This document shows positions 22,015 to 34,369 of a stretch of DNA of 64,000 bases, one piece after another. The notes below the pieces were generated by a model. It saw only the letters and a program-made list of their open reading frames with translations, searched no databases and had not been told where the DNA came from. Location: contig OZ022587.1 of NCBI GenBank assembly GCA_963669155.1, forward strand, positions 21,441,426 through 21,505,425, given 5' to 3'. The stretch comes from Arbacia lixula. Its lineage: Eukaryota; Echinodermata; Echinoidea; Arbacioida; Arbaciidae. The translations under genes were made by a program, and so were the position numbers. Within the stretch, counting starts at the first letter, position 1, and each line of letters opens with the position of its first letter.

Positions 22015-22410
22015 GTTTGACTCCTTCTGAATATTGACATGCAAATTCTCAAGAAAGATATGCAAATGTTAAGAATATTCTCCTCTGATATGGTGATTAT
22101 ATCTTCTAGTATTATATTTTGCCTTAATATTTGACTTTAAAAGTGCCAATCCCCTGATTTGACTGTTATTCACATTCAAATGAAAAAAAAAAAAGAATAC
22201 CAATGTTGTGATTTGTCTAGTCTTATGACATTGTTCTCATCCTCCCGCATTCATACTTTGCTTTCATATTTCATTTTAAAGTGCCAGTCAACTGATTTTG
22301 GTATTTCTGATTATTGATGTGAGAATCTCACAAAGTGATATGCAAATGTTATCATTGGTCCTGCTTAGTTTTAAACTGAAATATTATATTTGATTTTAAA
22401 GCAATTAACT
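22015..22410 (+). repeat. Diverged tandem units with three octamer motifs
   Basis: Units sharing TTTAAA(A)GTGCCA.TC..CTGATTT and AAAGATATGCAAATGTTA-like phrases repeat loosely. Perfect ATGCAAAT octamers (the POU/Oct-1 consensus) occur at 22,039-22,046, 22,060-22,067 and 22,340-22,347. The repeat is old and indel-rich. Confidence 0.55.
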
Positions 22411-22449
22411 TATTAAGCCTTTCTGAGCCTTGACTTTCATATTTTAAAA

Positions 22450-23950
22450 ATTATGAAAAAGTTGGTATTGGTCTGGTCTGATTTTGATATTAAGCCAAGA
22501 GGAAAGTTTTGTGTTGAGAGAAGCATGTGGAAGAAGCTGCTGTTGAATTATGGGTATTGTCTGGAGACAGTGTTTACAATGTGGGCTATAGAGGGCCAGC
22601 TAATTCTGTGTCACTTTACACCTCTTGTAAAGCAGATTGCTTCAGTTGACTCAATTTCCATTTTTATTCTCTGTAGAAATGTTTCCAAGAATGTGGGCAT
22701 ATTGCTTGGTAGTATTTACGTCCTCACGTTTTCACACAAATCTGTTGCTATGGTTAAGAATAACATTACAAAACAAGCCTGGCGGAACCAATGGGTACCG
22801 ATTTCTTGCCTATGGGACGGAGCGGGTTAGCTAGAGACAGACTGAACCTGCTCAAGGTATGAATATCACTTCAGTGTGAAGGGGGTCTTTAAGTCGAACA
22901 AACCAGTGTGCGATGAAATAGGATTAGGTACTTGACTTCTGCATTTGAGCTAAGCTATTGCTAAGAATAAAGTCAGAAGGTTTTGTGAGCTTTAGAGCAT
23001 CAATCATCTACCTTGGGTTTACAGCTCAAGATTGCAGGACAAGGGATTTTGTTTCCCTTTTAAACAATGCACAATTTACAACTGGAAATGTTAATTAGGT
23101 ATTGTTGATAACATATCTGTCATTGTCATTTTTTGTACTACGTCTAGTTCAAATGGAAAGCAGACAATTAATTAAGCCTGTTTGTTGTATATGCTGTACA
23201 ATATTTGGTATTGTATGCTGAAGGGATACACCAATGGTAACTTTCAACAATGAGTGTTTGTGCACCCTCTCTACCCTACTTCACAAAAACACCCAGACGG
23301 GGGAATCCAGGGGTACACAAAGCATTGTGGATACCAGTGCTTTTGTGGTAGTTTGTTACAGGGGTAATACCTCGCGCCCATTGTGTACCCCATTAAGCAC
23401 CCCTAGCCACTATTTACCCTCCTTTCAGGCCCTGCAGTGATAGTCCCTGTGCCAGGGTCTTTAGAGGGGTGCAGCCCTGGGGGGAGCTTAGGGAGGGGGT
23501 AGACGTAGAGAGAGGGTAGTATGGGTGAGCAGGGGGGGGGGGGGTGGATTAGGAGAGGGGATTGTGGATGAATAGCACTAGCATAAGTAAGTAGCAATAA
23601 GGAACTATGAAGAAAGAAAAGGAAATGGTGACAGAATCCGAGAGAAAGAGAAAATGAATAGAGAGATGGGTAGAGAATGAGAAATGAGAATATGGAAGGA
23701 GGAGACAAAGAGAAAGATACTGTCAAAGTGATACCACCAATATAATAAGGAGGCATAACGTATATTAAAGTCCAATCCAGGCTCCCTTACAATATATTCA
23801 ACACCCCTCTTCGCCTTAATGAGCTTAAAGCCTTCTCTTTAAGGGATAGCTGGTGTGTAAGCAGTTTTCTGTAAGGGGAGACTGGTAAAAGGAAAGGTAG
23901 TTAATAGACTGTGTGGCCCAGGTGAATAAGAGATAAAGGAGGGATAGGGT
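22450..23950. other. No supported gene
   Basis: A 125-codon + strand ORF at 22,453-22,830 has no domain, no splice context and ordinary AT-rich composition, so I do not call it. A purine-rich stretch with a poly-G run (about 23,534-23,544) lies at 23,500-23,720. Confidence 0.45.
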
Positions 23951-23987
23951 GGGTGAGTGAAAGTTGGTAAACTGTTTCTTCTTCGTC

Positions 23988-23990
<3 letters not shown>

Positions 23991-24019
<29 letters not shown>

Positions 24020-24286
24020 CTTCTTCTTCTTCTTCTTCTTCTTCTTCTTCTTCTTCTTCTTCTTCTTCTTCTTCTTCTTCTTCTTCTTCTTCTTCTTCTT
24101 CTTCTTCTTCTTCTTCTTCTTCTTCTTCTTCTTCTTCTTCTTCTTCTTCTTCTTCTTCTTCTTCTTCTTCTTCTTCTTCTTCTTCTTCTTCTTCTTCTTC
24201 TTCTTCTTCTTCTTCTTCTTCTTCTTCTTCTTCTTCTTCTTCTTCTTCTTCTTCTTCTTCTTCTTCTTCTTCTTCTTTTTCTTTTT

Positions 24287-24317
<31 letters not shown>

Positions 24318-24376
24318 TTTTTCTTCTTCTTCTCTTCTTCTTCTTTTTTTTTTTAGTGGGGGGGGGGGGGGGGGGG
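23991..24376 (+). repeat. Very long (TTC)n array followed by poly-G
   Basis: Uninterrupted TTC units run from about 23,992 to 24,275, roughly 94 copies, then imperfect CTT/T runs to 24,352. After TAGT comes a run of 19 G at 24,358-24,376. On the minus strand it is a GAA array, the type known to form intramolecular triplex (H-DNA). The Leu/Phe ORFs across it are artefacts. Confidence 0.98.
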
Positions 24377-24379
24377 TAG

Positions 24380-25193
24380 TGGCTTGTAAACTACAATCTG
24401 TCAAATTTCTTTCAAAATTCTGCTGATCTACATCTGATGTCTCTGCCATAATTCAAATCGGCTTATTATGTTCAAGGATTTGTTCTGCTCTAGAGTAACA
24501 TTATTTTCAGTTGTTATTTTTCCCACAACCCCTGTGTAGGACACTGTGCTATTGGCTTTGTATGCAGCAATACTTGATAAAATGTATCAGTGGCATCTAA
24601 GGAGTTAGAATAAACTCTGAATGAATGAATGGTCAGAAAAGCATGTAGCAAAGGACAGCCTTTCAAATTAACTCCTTCTTTCTTATGAGAATTGCTGTTC
24701 TCCAAGAGTAATGTGTAAAATATATGCAAGGATTCGACCATGGCAGGTATAGGGATATCACTTTGCTTGCTACTTTGTGGATTATTCCAACATCAATACA
24801 ACCAAATCCCATAGAACAGCATTTCATCTGGCAAGGACAGGGTTAACCATGGTGCTTGCATTATTTCTTTCAGGGAGCCATAGGCCCCGTGTGCTGGAAT
24901 CTCCTCTTATATCTTCATGGGTGCAGCGACTTGAAGACTGTCAAGATTATTTGCAGATGGTTTTCAAGTCAATATATCGCTGTGCTGGAGAGTTTTGGCT
25001 TAATGAGTTGATATTAAATCATTTTTTCCCTCGTGATGCGCCGGTTAATGAGTTTTCTTGAGGACCCAAGCCTTGTTTACCAAGCGCGCTAATGTGGACA
25101 AATTGGGGATAGGTTTTAATTAGGAACATGGAGGATGTTTTCGGTATGATGAGGAAGCTGAGAGGAAAGCAACGCATGTGAGAGATAAAGAAG

Positions 25194-25195
<2 letters not shown>
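24380..25195. other. No gene recognised
   Basis: Repeat-free DNA. The part around 24,940-25,070 has mixed composition with TTAATGAG and GTTAATGAG homeodomain-type cores, and might be a short regulatory block. Nothing is firm. Confidence 0.35.
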
Positions 25196-25196
<1 letters not shown>

Positions 25197-25235
<39 letters not shown>

Positions 25236-25332
25236 CTGAGTGAGAGTGAGATAGAGGTGAGAGAGAAAGAAAAGTGAGAGAGATAGAGAGAGAGAGTGGG
25301 ACAGGGAGGGATGGGGGATGGGGGGGGGGGGA
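25197..25332 (+). repeat. (GA)n-poly-G compound microsatellite
   Basis: Pure (GA)n at 25,197-25,224 runs straight into 11 G (25,225-25,235). More GA-rich DNA and a second G run at about 25,320-25,331 follow. Confidence 0.95.
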
Positions 25333-25339
25333 GATGGAA

Positions 25340-26475
25340 AGGGTATGTGTAAGTACCATAAAGAACCATTACAAAGTAGAAGATTAAGAGAAAGAATGAA
25401 AAAGAAAAACAATGGGGAGAAGAAGAAGACAATAAGGAAGATAAAAAAGGAGGATAGAAATATACAAGATATGAAAACTAGGTAGACAAGATCCATTTTA
25501 ACATATAACTTATTGAAAACAAAACAGTAGTCCAAAGAAGAATATATATGGTTTAGGAGAAGACAAAATAATGTTTAATATAGAAGAAAGAGAGATTATG
25601 ATGTAGAAATGACCAGAATTAGTACGCCAACTACATCTATGCAAATGTAAACAATGCAGTCCTTTCAGTAGATGAAATGTTATACTGTTCACAAGATGGA
25701 ACAATGAATATGAGGAACAAAATGAATTATCCCTAGAATTTGACAAAAATGTGCACTTAAGCTCTATTAAATACAGCCCCACAAAATACAAAATGAATTA
25801 TACAAAATAATGTTGAAATGAATCCTACCATCTCACATTACAGACATAGCATAATATATCCATAGCTAGATCTCAAAAGAGTATGTTATGACTGAATGAA
25901 TGCTGAAACTTTGCTTATGAATGGCAAGTTGTGTCTGTATTTGGCTATTGTGAAATCCATATAGAGGAAAATGCTAACATTATGCAAGAATTATTCAACA
26001 GTTGTCAAAGGCTGTCACCGATTTGAACCCAGAAAGAAAGGGCTGTAAATGCTATTCACCTTTATGATTTCCCCCAGGCCCATGTCCCCATGTTCACAGT
26101 GCAACTCCTTGGAGCGATGAAGGTGCGCCTCTGACTTGGTACAATTGACAGTGTGACAGATGTAATCCCCAATGCGCTGCATCACTCCCACCACTATTTT
26201 ACATAGAGTGAGAGAAGAGAAAACCGAGTTTTTCAGAATGGTTCATTGATGGAGTTGTTTTTTTTTTGCTTATGTTCTTTTTAACTCTTGCATTACCATT
26301 TGTCAATGATGAAATGATGATAAGCCAGGAGAGCATCTATCTTCTTTCAATTTCACATTTCATTTGTTCATATATATATATATGTATATATCTATATTTA
26401 TGTAGAGAGAGAGAGAATTTATCACTGACAGCATGGAATGACATTACCTGGCATTGAAGAAGAAGGTATGAAGTA
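25340..26475. other. AT-rich DNA, no gene recognised
   Basis: Mostly A/G-rich imperfect sequence to about 25,600, then ordinary AT-rich DNA. A short (AT)n lies near 26,372. No exon is supported. Confidence 0.45.
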
Positions 26476-26482
26476 AAGGTAT

Positions 26483-26511
26483 TACCTCACATCTTTGTAA
26501 GATGTGAGGTA
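26483..26511. other. Perfect 13-bp hairpin, 3-nt loop
   Basis: TACCTCACATCTT (26,483-26,495) pairs exactly with AAGATGTGAGGTA (26,499-26,511) across TGT. No T-run or gene context gives it a terminator role. In an animal genome it may be a transposon remnant or a cruciform-prone site. Confidence 0.7.
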
Positions 26512-26829
26512 CATTGTCTTATTGATTATGTGGTGCTTGCCGAGAGAGAAATTTAAAAACCTGGAAGGGACACACTTTGACACCAATAATAAGATTTAGG
26601 ACTAACGAGCCCTTGTATGTTGTTTCATTTGTAAGAATTAGTGTCACTTAACAGAAGTTTTTTCTCTCTATGTGTTGTTTAGGTAGATTGTTCATTGATG
26701 TTGGGACACAGTGTGAAGAAACATGGATGTGAATGTGTGGATGGATGTGTTGGATTCAACAAACATGAAATATATGCATAGATCATGCCATATTGCACAG
26801 GAAAAAGATGATGTGTGTCAAATGTGAGA

Positions 26830-27070
26830 GGGAGATAGAGAGGGGGAGAGAGAGAGAGGACCTGCATAGAGAGTGAGAGAGAGAGAGAATGTGGAAAGAG
26901 AGAGAGAGAGAGAGAGAGAGAGGGGGAGGGGGGGGGGGGAGGTAGGTTGGCAGAGAGACATACATAGAGAAAGATACAGAGGAAAGAGAGGAATGGAATA
27001 GGAAAGTAGAAACAGCACAAAAGAAGGTTGATGGAGAGAGACAGAGAGAGGGAGAGAGAGGGAAGAGAAA
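26830..27070 (+). repeat. GA-rich tract with poly-G
   Basis: (GA)n core at about 26,897-26,922 followed by GGGGGAGGGGGGGGGG, then imperfect GA repeat. Opposite-strand Ser/Leu ORFs are artefacts. Confidence 0.95.
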
Positions 27071-27430
27071 ATTGAAGAAAGGTGGTAAGGAATTTATTAA
27101 TTGAAACATGGTATATCATATCTCTTCATATTCATTATTATCCCTAGCATTAAATCTGTACTTTGTAGAGTATGTGAAATGTTACTAAAAAACATTTCCA
27201 TGTTTGTTACGTCACCGGGCTAAACCAGTCAGCCCTGGAAATGGTTAGAAATCTCATTACTGTTGTCTTGTTTTCTACTGTAGATGTTAACTCCTTCTCT
27301 GCCAAGTAGAATGGTTCTCTGTAGACTTTCTATGAAGTAAGTCTTTCTTTGCCATACAAAGTCCTGCTCTATGGAGTTTGTGTGTATTAGCAGTGCAAAG
27401 ATGCCTCAATGGCACGGGGAGGGTCTCAAT

Positions 27431-27903
27431 AGGGGTCTTTATTAGACCGATGTGGGCGAAATAGTGAGCTTGTTCTGATCGGGTTAGCTAGCCAGATCAC
27501 AAAATAGCTAGCTATTTGCGTCTTCATTAGCCAGATCAGGTAAAATAGCTCGCTATTTGGTCGAGAAAATTTCCCAAGAAATCTTGTGCTAGCTTGGAGT
27601 GTCTTCGTTATTCTGAAAATTTCTCAATCCTGGCATGCATCAGTGCGCACGAGGCATTGTTTACGTAATAGGTTCTTATACGTGAGTGAATGCGAGCTCA
27701 CAACCAAAGCCATGCGGTCGTGGCCTATTCCCGTCACACACTGCTGGTATGTGCAAAACTCAGGATAATTTATGCATCCCAATTTTTGAGCTTACGTATC
27801 CCGAGTTTAGAGTTAATGAAGACGTGATTGCAACTTCAGGCTAGTTCCTTGGATCAGCAAACTAGCTCGCTATTTCGTCTGATCGGGCTAATGAAGACGC
27901 ACC
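27431..27903. mobile_element. Diverged TIR element
   Basis: The left edge AGGGGTCTTTATTAGACCGA, then GCGAAATAGTGAGCTTGTT, is largely complementary to the right edge AACTAGCTCGCTATTTCGTC, then ATGAAGACGCACCT. Internal copies of the AGCTCGCTATTT and GCGTCTTCATTAGCC phrases suggest sub-terminal repeats. There is no coding region. It is an old, decayed non-autonomous DNA transposon of about 470 bp. Confidence 0.6.
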
Positions 27904-27989
27904 TAGTGATAGAACGATGGCACACAGAGTGTTGACCCACTGGCTGACCCATTGACCAGTCACACCATGCTTTCTTGGCACAATAAAAA

Positions 27990-28690
27990 CAGTGTCTGGA
28001 GATGAGATGGTGTTGAATGACAATGGTCAAGCGCAACTGGACATGGGTGTAGGTTAGGTATTTTGGTGTGCATTCACACAAGAGCTCCTAATGACTATTT
28101 GATTTGGCTGGTTGCATTCATACCACTATAGTTACCTTAAGATTTGACAAGATTGGATAGATGCCAAAATACAGTGGTCAATCACAACTGGACATTGGTG
28201 TCAGGCAATTAGAAGTGCATTCATGTAATAATTCAGAAAGACTATTTGATACGTCTGGTTGAATTCATGCCACAAAAATTATCTGAAGATTAAACATGAT
28301 TGGAGAGATGTCAAATTACCATGGCGAAGCACAGCTGGACATTGGTCAGGTATTTAGTGGTGCAACCATGCACTACCTGAGGAAGACTTTTAGTTTTATC
28401 TGGTTGCATTCATTCTACAATACTTATATTTGAACTTGACAAGATCAGATAGATGTTTAATGACAATGGTCAAGAATGACTGGACATTGGAGTGGGACAA
28501 GTGTTTAGTGGTGCATTCAAGCAACAATGCAGAAAGACTACAACAAAAGTGATTTTAGATTTGACAAGCTTGGATAGATGTCAACTTACGATGGCCAAAC
28601 TCAACTGGACATTGTGGTCAAGTATGCATTCACACAAGACCTCACATTGACTATTTGATTCATCTGTTTTTCACTCATACTACAAAAATT
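27990..28690 (+). repeat. Five-copy diverged tandem repeat, ~125-150 bp
   Basis: The phrase GGTCAA.C.CAACTGGACAT(TGG) and variants start at about 28,025, 28,176, 28,323, 28,468 and 28,593, with steps of 151, 147, 145 and 125 bp. Each unit also shares GTGCATTCA..CAA and GACAAGATTGGATAGATG-like phrases. Variable spacing and divergence indicate age. Confidence 0.8.
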
Positions 28691-28739
28691 ATTTTTTAAC
28701 TTTTAAACAAGATAGAGTAGACATAGACATAAAGAGGAA

Positions 28740-31230
28740 GATTGAACTGCAGAAAGTAGATGGAACAAGTGACATATAAGCAGTATATTGACTGGATTGT
28801 TTTGCATTTGGTAAATCTGGAAATTTATTTTGTACTTCATAAATAACCCTTTATTATGCACTTTCTGTAGATGCAGTCCAGTCCTATTTAAAGATATAAA
28901 TAGATGAAGAAAACGATACGGTGTAGAATCAGAAGAGCACAGGATTGATAGTCAATGAGGCAAGAGATCAATATTTTTAGAAACAAGAAGTACAGAAACA
29001 AGGAGGAAGAAAAAGAAATGTTTAAAGATAAACTAGAAAGAAAATGCTGTTCAAAGTTGGACAAGGCCTTTTCTTCTGCCTGGTTTACATTTACCCAAGG
29101 TTACTCGATCCCAAAACAAAACTGGTTCGATCCATGGTGTCTCATTGGATTTGTTCGACATCAAATCACAAGGGTGTGATCGAGTGTGACATAACACGGG
29201 GCTGAAATATGTCTCTAGATAACATGATTGTTTGCGGAATGTCACAGCGCATCAGCTCACTTTAGCAAACTCCCAGAAATTATATCGTCATGATATCAAG
29301 AGAGGTTTGGGACCATTTCATACCAGAGGAGGAGGAGGGAAAGTGGCATATCAGATTTCAAGTTCACTTGAGGTTTAAAGGTAGTTTATCTCTTTTTTTC
29401 CAGGCTTATATCATGAAGCTGTGGGTCTGAGGATACTATGGTTGGGGAAAATCCCTGAGAATACCTTTATGGTATACACCATAAAGTTAGCGAGTCTAAT
29501 TTTTCACACATCGGGACTTCTCGACAATTTTGCGAGTGGTTAAATTTGTGATCGTGGAGTACTAGTACTCGTAGTACATGCGCGTGTGCATGTCATATTC
29601 ATATTTCCGTGTGTTGTTAAATTCATGAAGAGCAAACGACTCGCAAAAGTCGTAAAAATAAAAATCCTGCGAAATATATGGCGTATACAGTAGTTCATTT
29701 GATTCTGTTATGTAAGACAAGAAGTGTATTTCTCCTCTTTGAACTATCCAGATCGTTTTCTGTTTTCAAACTGTTAGTCTGTCATACCATATTATTACAC
29801 AGATCTTGGATACTCTAAGCTGTTCAGTCATATAAACTGTCACCCATATTAAACTATGAAAGTATACTGTAGTGTCAGTTCTGTTTTTTTATTTCTTTTT
29901 TTTGGATGATTTTCATGAGTGGAAAGTTCATTTTTTTTGGAGAGGGGAAATTGGTTTTCTGTTCCAAGCTATTTCTGTGTGAAAGTATCTGGATTTCTCC
30001 CACCCGCTACGTCTGAAGTGGGCATGTGAAACAGAGAGCCTATCATGCAGCTTACAATCGTCTTGATTGATTTGGCGATTGGGCAGTGTGGCGCACAGGG
30101 CTCACATCACTACCTCCTACTGGAGCAGGAGCAAGGAAAGAAAGAAAACATGACTTTAATACGTGACCAACAAAATCAACATCTGCTGTGTGAAAGTATA
30201 CCACTTCTTGATACCTGTACCTGAAAAAAGAGGTATCTACAACCCTTTTTATATACACCGCCTATCCGCAAAATAAGGGCAACATTTGCCTCAATTTTGC
30301 TGATGCATTTCCGATCGCTGTGTATCACTCAAATGCAAATCACTCAAATTATGCAGTATTTGCTTCCTCCTTTTTTTCGCCTTTTTTGCAGCTATTTTGT
30401 GTAACTAGACCTAGTAATAGTACCAAAATATTGTGGTAAGCGAATCTAACTGCATCCGCGAAATAGTGGTAAATGTTGCGCATTTTACATAGCTCTGTGG
30501 CATGTGGTTCACTATTTGCACTGCTCGTATGGCTTAGCAGAACATATCACTAGTGTGTGTTTGCTCTAGCTAGGAATGTGGAGAAAGTCCAAAACACTGC
30601 GATTTTACTCTCCTTACTTCAGTGTACTTCAGTGTTCTTAGAGGCTCGCTGGAAACTTTCTTACCGATGGACATCAGTAATAATATTGGTATTATCATGT
30701 AAAAAATACATAAGGCACCTGGTCTTGAATTTCTTTAATGTTAAGAATCATACATTTTGTTAATGTTTCATTAGTATGATCTGAAATGGTCGGAAGATGA
30801 TGCACACTATGTGTAATATAAATAAAAGATATTCACAAAATTAGCAGTGAAATGATGTCATCAAGATATCTCAGCAACAGTCTTCAGAACCAGTATACTT
30901 CAAAGAGATATGCCGACAGAAACATGGAGCACTACCTCCTAATATCCACATTAGTTAAAGAAAGTGCATCATTCCTGACAAAATACCGGAACGAGGACTC
31001 CATTTGACTTATGGTCCAAATTCCTTATCCCAGAAAACAGCCTTATCAATTTATAATGCTGGCCTGATTTGTAAATCTCTGAAATCAACGCTCCTTTTAC
31101 TCCAGATATACTGCTGTGATTCTGTAGCAAATTTCTTCACAGTTTTGTGGTTTTTTTCCAGGTTCAGTAACCTGCCTAAACATCCGTTCATTCCCAAACT
31201 TACGTGACGCTAAGTGGCAAGTACATGATT
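28740..31230. other. No supported gene; possible MITE remnant
   Basis: No exon is convincing. Around 29,470-29,695, TATGGTATACACCATA at the left and ATGGCGTATACAG at the right hint at decayed inverted ends. The interior has GCGAGT/ACTCGC phrases and a symmetric GAGTACTAGTACTC palindrome near 29,557-29,570. Several ATTTTTTT runs lie near 29,890. Confidence 0.35.
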
Positions 31231-31369
31231 TTTGTGTGTATTATTGGGCCTGGAGGCAGGTTGCGGAGCAGAGCGACCTAGCGTTGACCCCCCCTCCTGT
31301 CACCACCGGCCACAGACGGAAATCAAATTATCCCTAAATGAAACCAAGAAGGGCCAATATCGCTCTCCC

Positions 31370-31740
31370 GTTCCTAATTGCGCTGTTTTTTAATGTTGGA
31401 GGGGCTGTGATATGAGAGTGTAAGGGTGAATATTTGGATTGGAGTAGGGATGGTGAGCGAAAGCACTGAACAGGGAAGAATGTGAATATCTGTCTCTTTT
31501 TCATAATGGCACCGCTTTTTCTTAGGCCTGCGGTATAAGAGTATAAAGGTTCATATGTGGGTTGGAGTAGGGTTGATGCTATTGCAGTGGTAGACAACGT
31601 CGACCAGTGGAGAGAGAGAGTAAATACTGGTCTCCTTTCGGAATAGCGTTCTCTTTTTAGGGCTGTGATATGAAAGAGTAGGGTTCATATTTTGGTTGAA
31701 GTGGTCATGGTAGCTAGAAAGTGGAAGGCAATACTTACTA
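31370..31740 (+). repeat. Three-copy diverged ~130-bp tandem repeat
   Basis: GGGCTGTGATATGAGAGTGT at about 31,393, GCCTGCGGTATAAGAGTATA at about 31,527 and GGGCTGTGATATGAAAGAGT at about 31,660 begin equivalent units. Each is followed by TTCATAT.TGG.TTGGAGT-like text and preceded by a pyrimidine-rich CTCTTTTT block. Confidence 0.75.
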
Positions 31741-31790
31741 GTTAATTGAGGTACATCCCCTTTCTTCTCAGAAGAGATGTATTGTACACC

Positions 31791-31920
31791 TGGGCCCCAC
31801 TGCATAAAACTTACCATTAATGGTAACTCTGTCATCAATGGTAACTTCCATGGTATCATCGCTCAACAGCCAATCAAAGAGAAGTTGCCATCAATGTTAA
31901 GTATTATGCAACTGGGCCCA
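31791..31920. mobile_element. GGGCCC-ended MITE, copy A
   Basis: Starts TGGGCCCCACTGCATAAAAC and ends TATTATGCAACTGGGCCCA, giving imperfect inverted termini. The interior repeats ATCAATGGTAACT-like phrases in both orientations. Copies B and C are near 46.5-46.9 kb. Confidence 0.75.
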
Positions 31921-32129
31921 TGTCATTTATTCTGTATCGAACAAGAAGCAAGGGACAAAATGCCTAATGTATACCCTATCTATGTACAAGTGTGTCATAG
32001 CTTTCACCATCTCTGATGCCCAATCTGCAGGACCACCTTGTTGGCTCATTGTGGTGATTAATAGCTCATCGCCAAGGCAACGGATGGTGTGGAAATACAC
32101 GCTAATACATGGTTCACATGATGAATGCA

Positions 32130-32290
32130 TCTTGGCGGGATAGGCGGGCGGTGGGGATAGTCCGTGGAGAGGTCACACGAAGTATACCACTTGGTATTTC
32201 TGGCGGCCGGGCGGTTTCTGCGAAGCGTGTGTTAAAGAGCGGCCGTACCGCTAGGGAGTACGTGCGAGGAGGGGGTACATGATGGGGGGA
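32130..32290. promoter_or_regulatory. GC-rich CpG block, function unknown
   Basis: A short GC-rich island in AT-rich surroundings with CTTGGCGGGATAGGCGGGCGG near 32,130 (an E2F/Sp1-like composition) and GGCGGCCGGGCGGTTTC near 32,203. No exon or TATA element follows. It is reported as a compositional anomaly only. Confidence 0.25.
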
Positions 32291-32624
32291 GGGGAGGGGG
32301 GGAAGGGGGGAAGTAGTTTCTTCTTCTTCTGGGTCATTACACCACTCCTGCCCAGTGTTGAGTACAAGATCTCACTCACAGGGAGGGAGGAGGGGGAAGG
32401 GGGAGGGGGGAGGACATGTAGTAACCATACCCATCTTGATGGTGTTGTTTTGTGACTCATAATACAAGATGATTTCTGCCTGTTAACAACGCCTGGTTAC
32501 CCCTCCTGCCCCTAATTGCGCATCGGGGCGGGGTATCCTTGCCTGAGTGGGTCTTGTATTGTACAGAGCTAGTGAAGTGGATGCAGTAAGATGTGGTGGT
32601 GGTAGTGGTGATGGGGAAGGGAGA

Positions 32625-33143
<519 letters not shown>

Positions 33144-33149
33144 GAGCAA

Positions 33150-34350
33150 AAATGCAAGATTCCAGCTCATTTTCCTCCTTTCTCTCACTATGATTAATTC
33201 CTGGCTATGAATCCTCTACAATTGCTCTCCACACCAGCAGTTTGTAAGCCTGGTAGGGGGTAGCTCTGCATGGTTTTGAGACCAATTCCTTGTGTGATAC
33301 CCAGGAAAGATGGTGCCAAACCAAGCGAGAAAATCATTCAGAAATTAGAAACCATAGGCTGAAGCCAGAAGGGGGAGAGAGAGAAAGCACAGAATATCCT
33401 AGATTAAATATGAATAGAAGAAAAGAAATACAATTGCAATTCTGGGAATGAGAGAGTACGAATGAGTATAGCTTAACAAATGTATTCAGCTTTGCAGTGG
33501 AAAGCTGCTTTCAACCAATTAAATCTCTCTTTCAGCAGATTTTCATTAAATTTACAAAATACTGCACATATTTAGTTCAATTCATGTGCCATTTTGAAGA
33601 TCCCTTTACTTTGTCAATACTTTTAATACTTATTTGAATCGGAAATACATAACTCTTGTAATGGATTTAACTTTTACCTTTATAACAAACACACTATTGA
33701 CATATTGGAGCAAACCTTAATTAAATCAAGGAGAGGAGGGGTGAGGGGAGGGATAGATTTCTATTTTTGCCTCATAATGTACATCAGGGTTAATGTGATT
33801 AGAATCTCTACAAATCATTAATTTGCTTTTATGGATCAAATATGAATTTAGTAAATGTTTATATAACAAACAAAAATAGAAAAGAGGGTTATATATGTAC
33901 TGTGTATATTCTTTTGAAATAACCCAACGGCCAAAAGCAAGTTTAAAATTTCGAAAATGATGATTTTCCTACATTTCTAGTGAAGAAATAGAAATGGAAG
34001 CTTTTATACTATGTGTTTTTTACTATATCATATCAATTTGGTTATTCAAAAAAAGATTAATGGTGCCAATTTGGAAAATGTGAACTCCTTTTTTTGCCAT
34101 GATCATATAAAAAATGCAATGAAGATGAAATTACCATCATTATGGTATTAATGTGTTGCCACATTTGATGGCAGAAGGTGTGATCTTATAATATTATCAG
34201 TTTGCCATACGACCAGCTTTTATTAGATCCATGCGATATAAGCACCTGTGATGTAGTACGCTCATGCACATATACACATGTAGTATAATCACACCTCTGT
34301 GAACTCCCCATCTCACAAGGAGAAACAAAAAAAAAATTCATAAGAAGAAA
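33150..34350. other. AT-rich DNA, no gene recognised
   Basis: No exon, inverted repeat or tandem array was seen. Composition is strongly AT-rich. Confidence 0.5.
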
Positions 34351-34369
34351 GATGCTTTTAATTGAGAGG

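Noticed and set aside
22453..22830. 125-codon ORF in non-repetitive DNA
   Set aside because: No domain, no splice context, ordinary AT-rich composition, and a second overlapping frame is also open.
23957..24379. Leucine- and phenylalanine-homopolymer ORFs
   Set aside because: Frames of the (TTC)n array.
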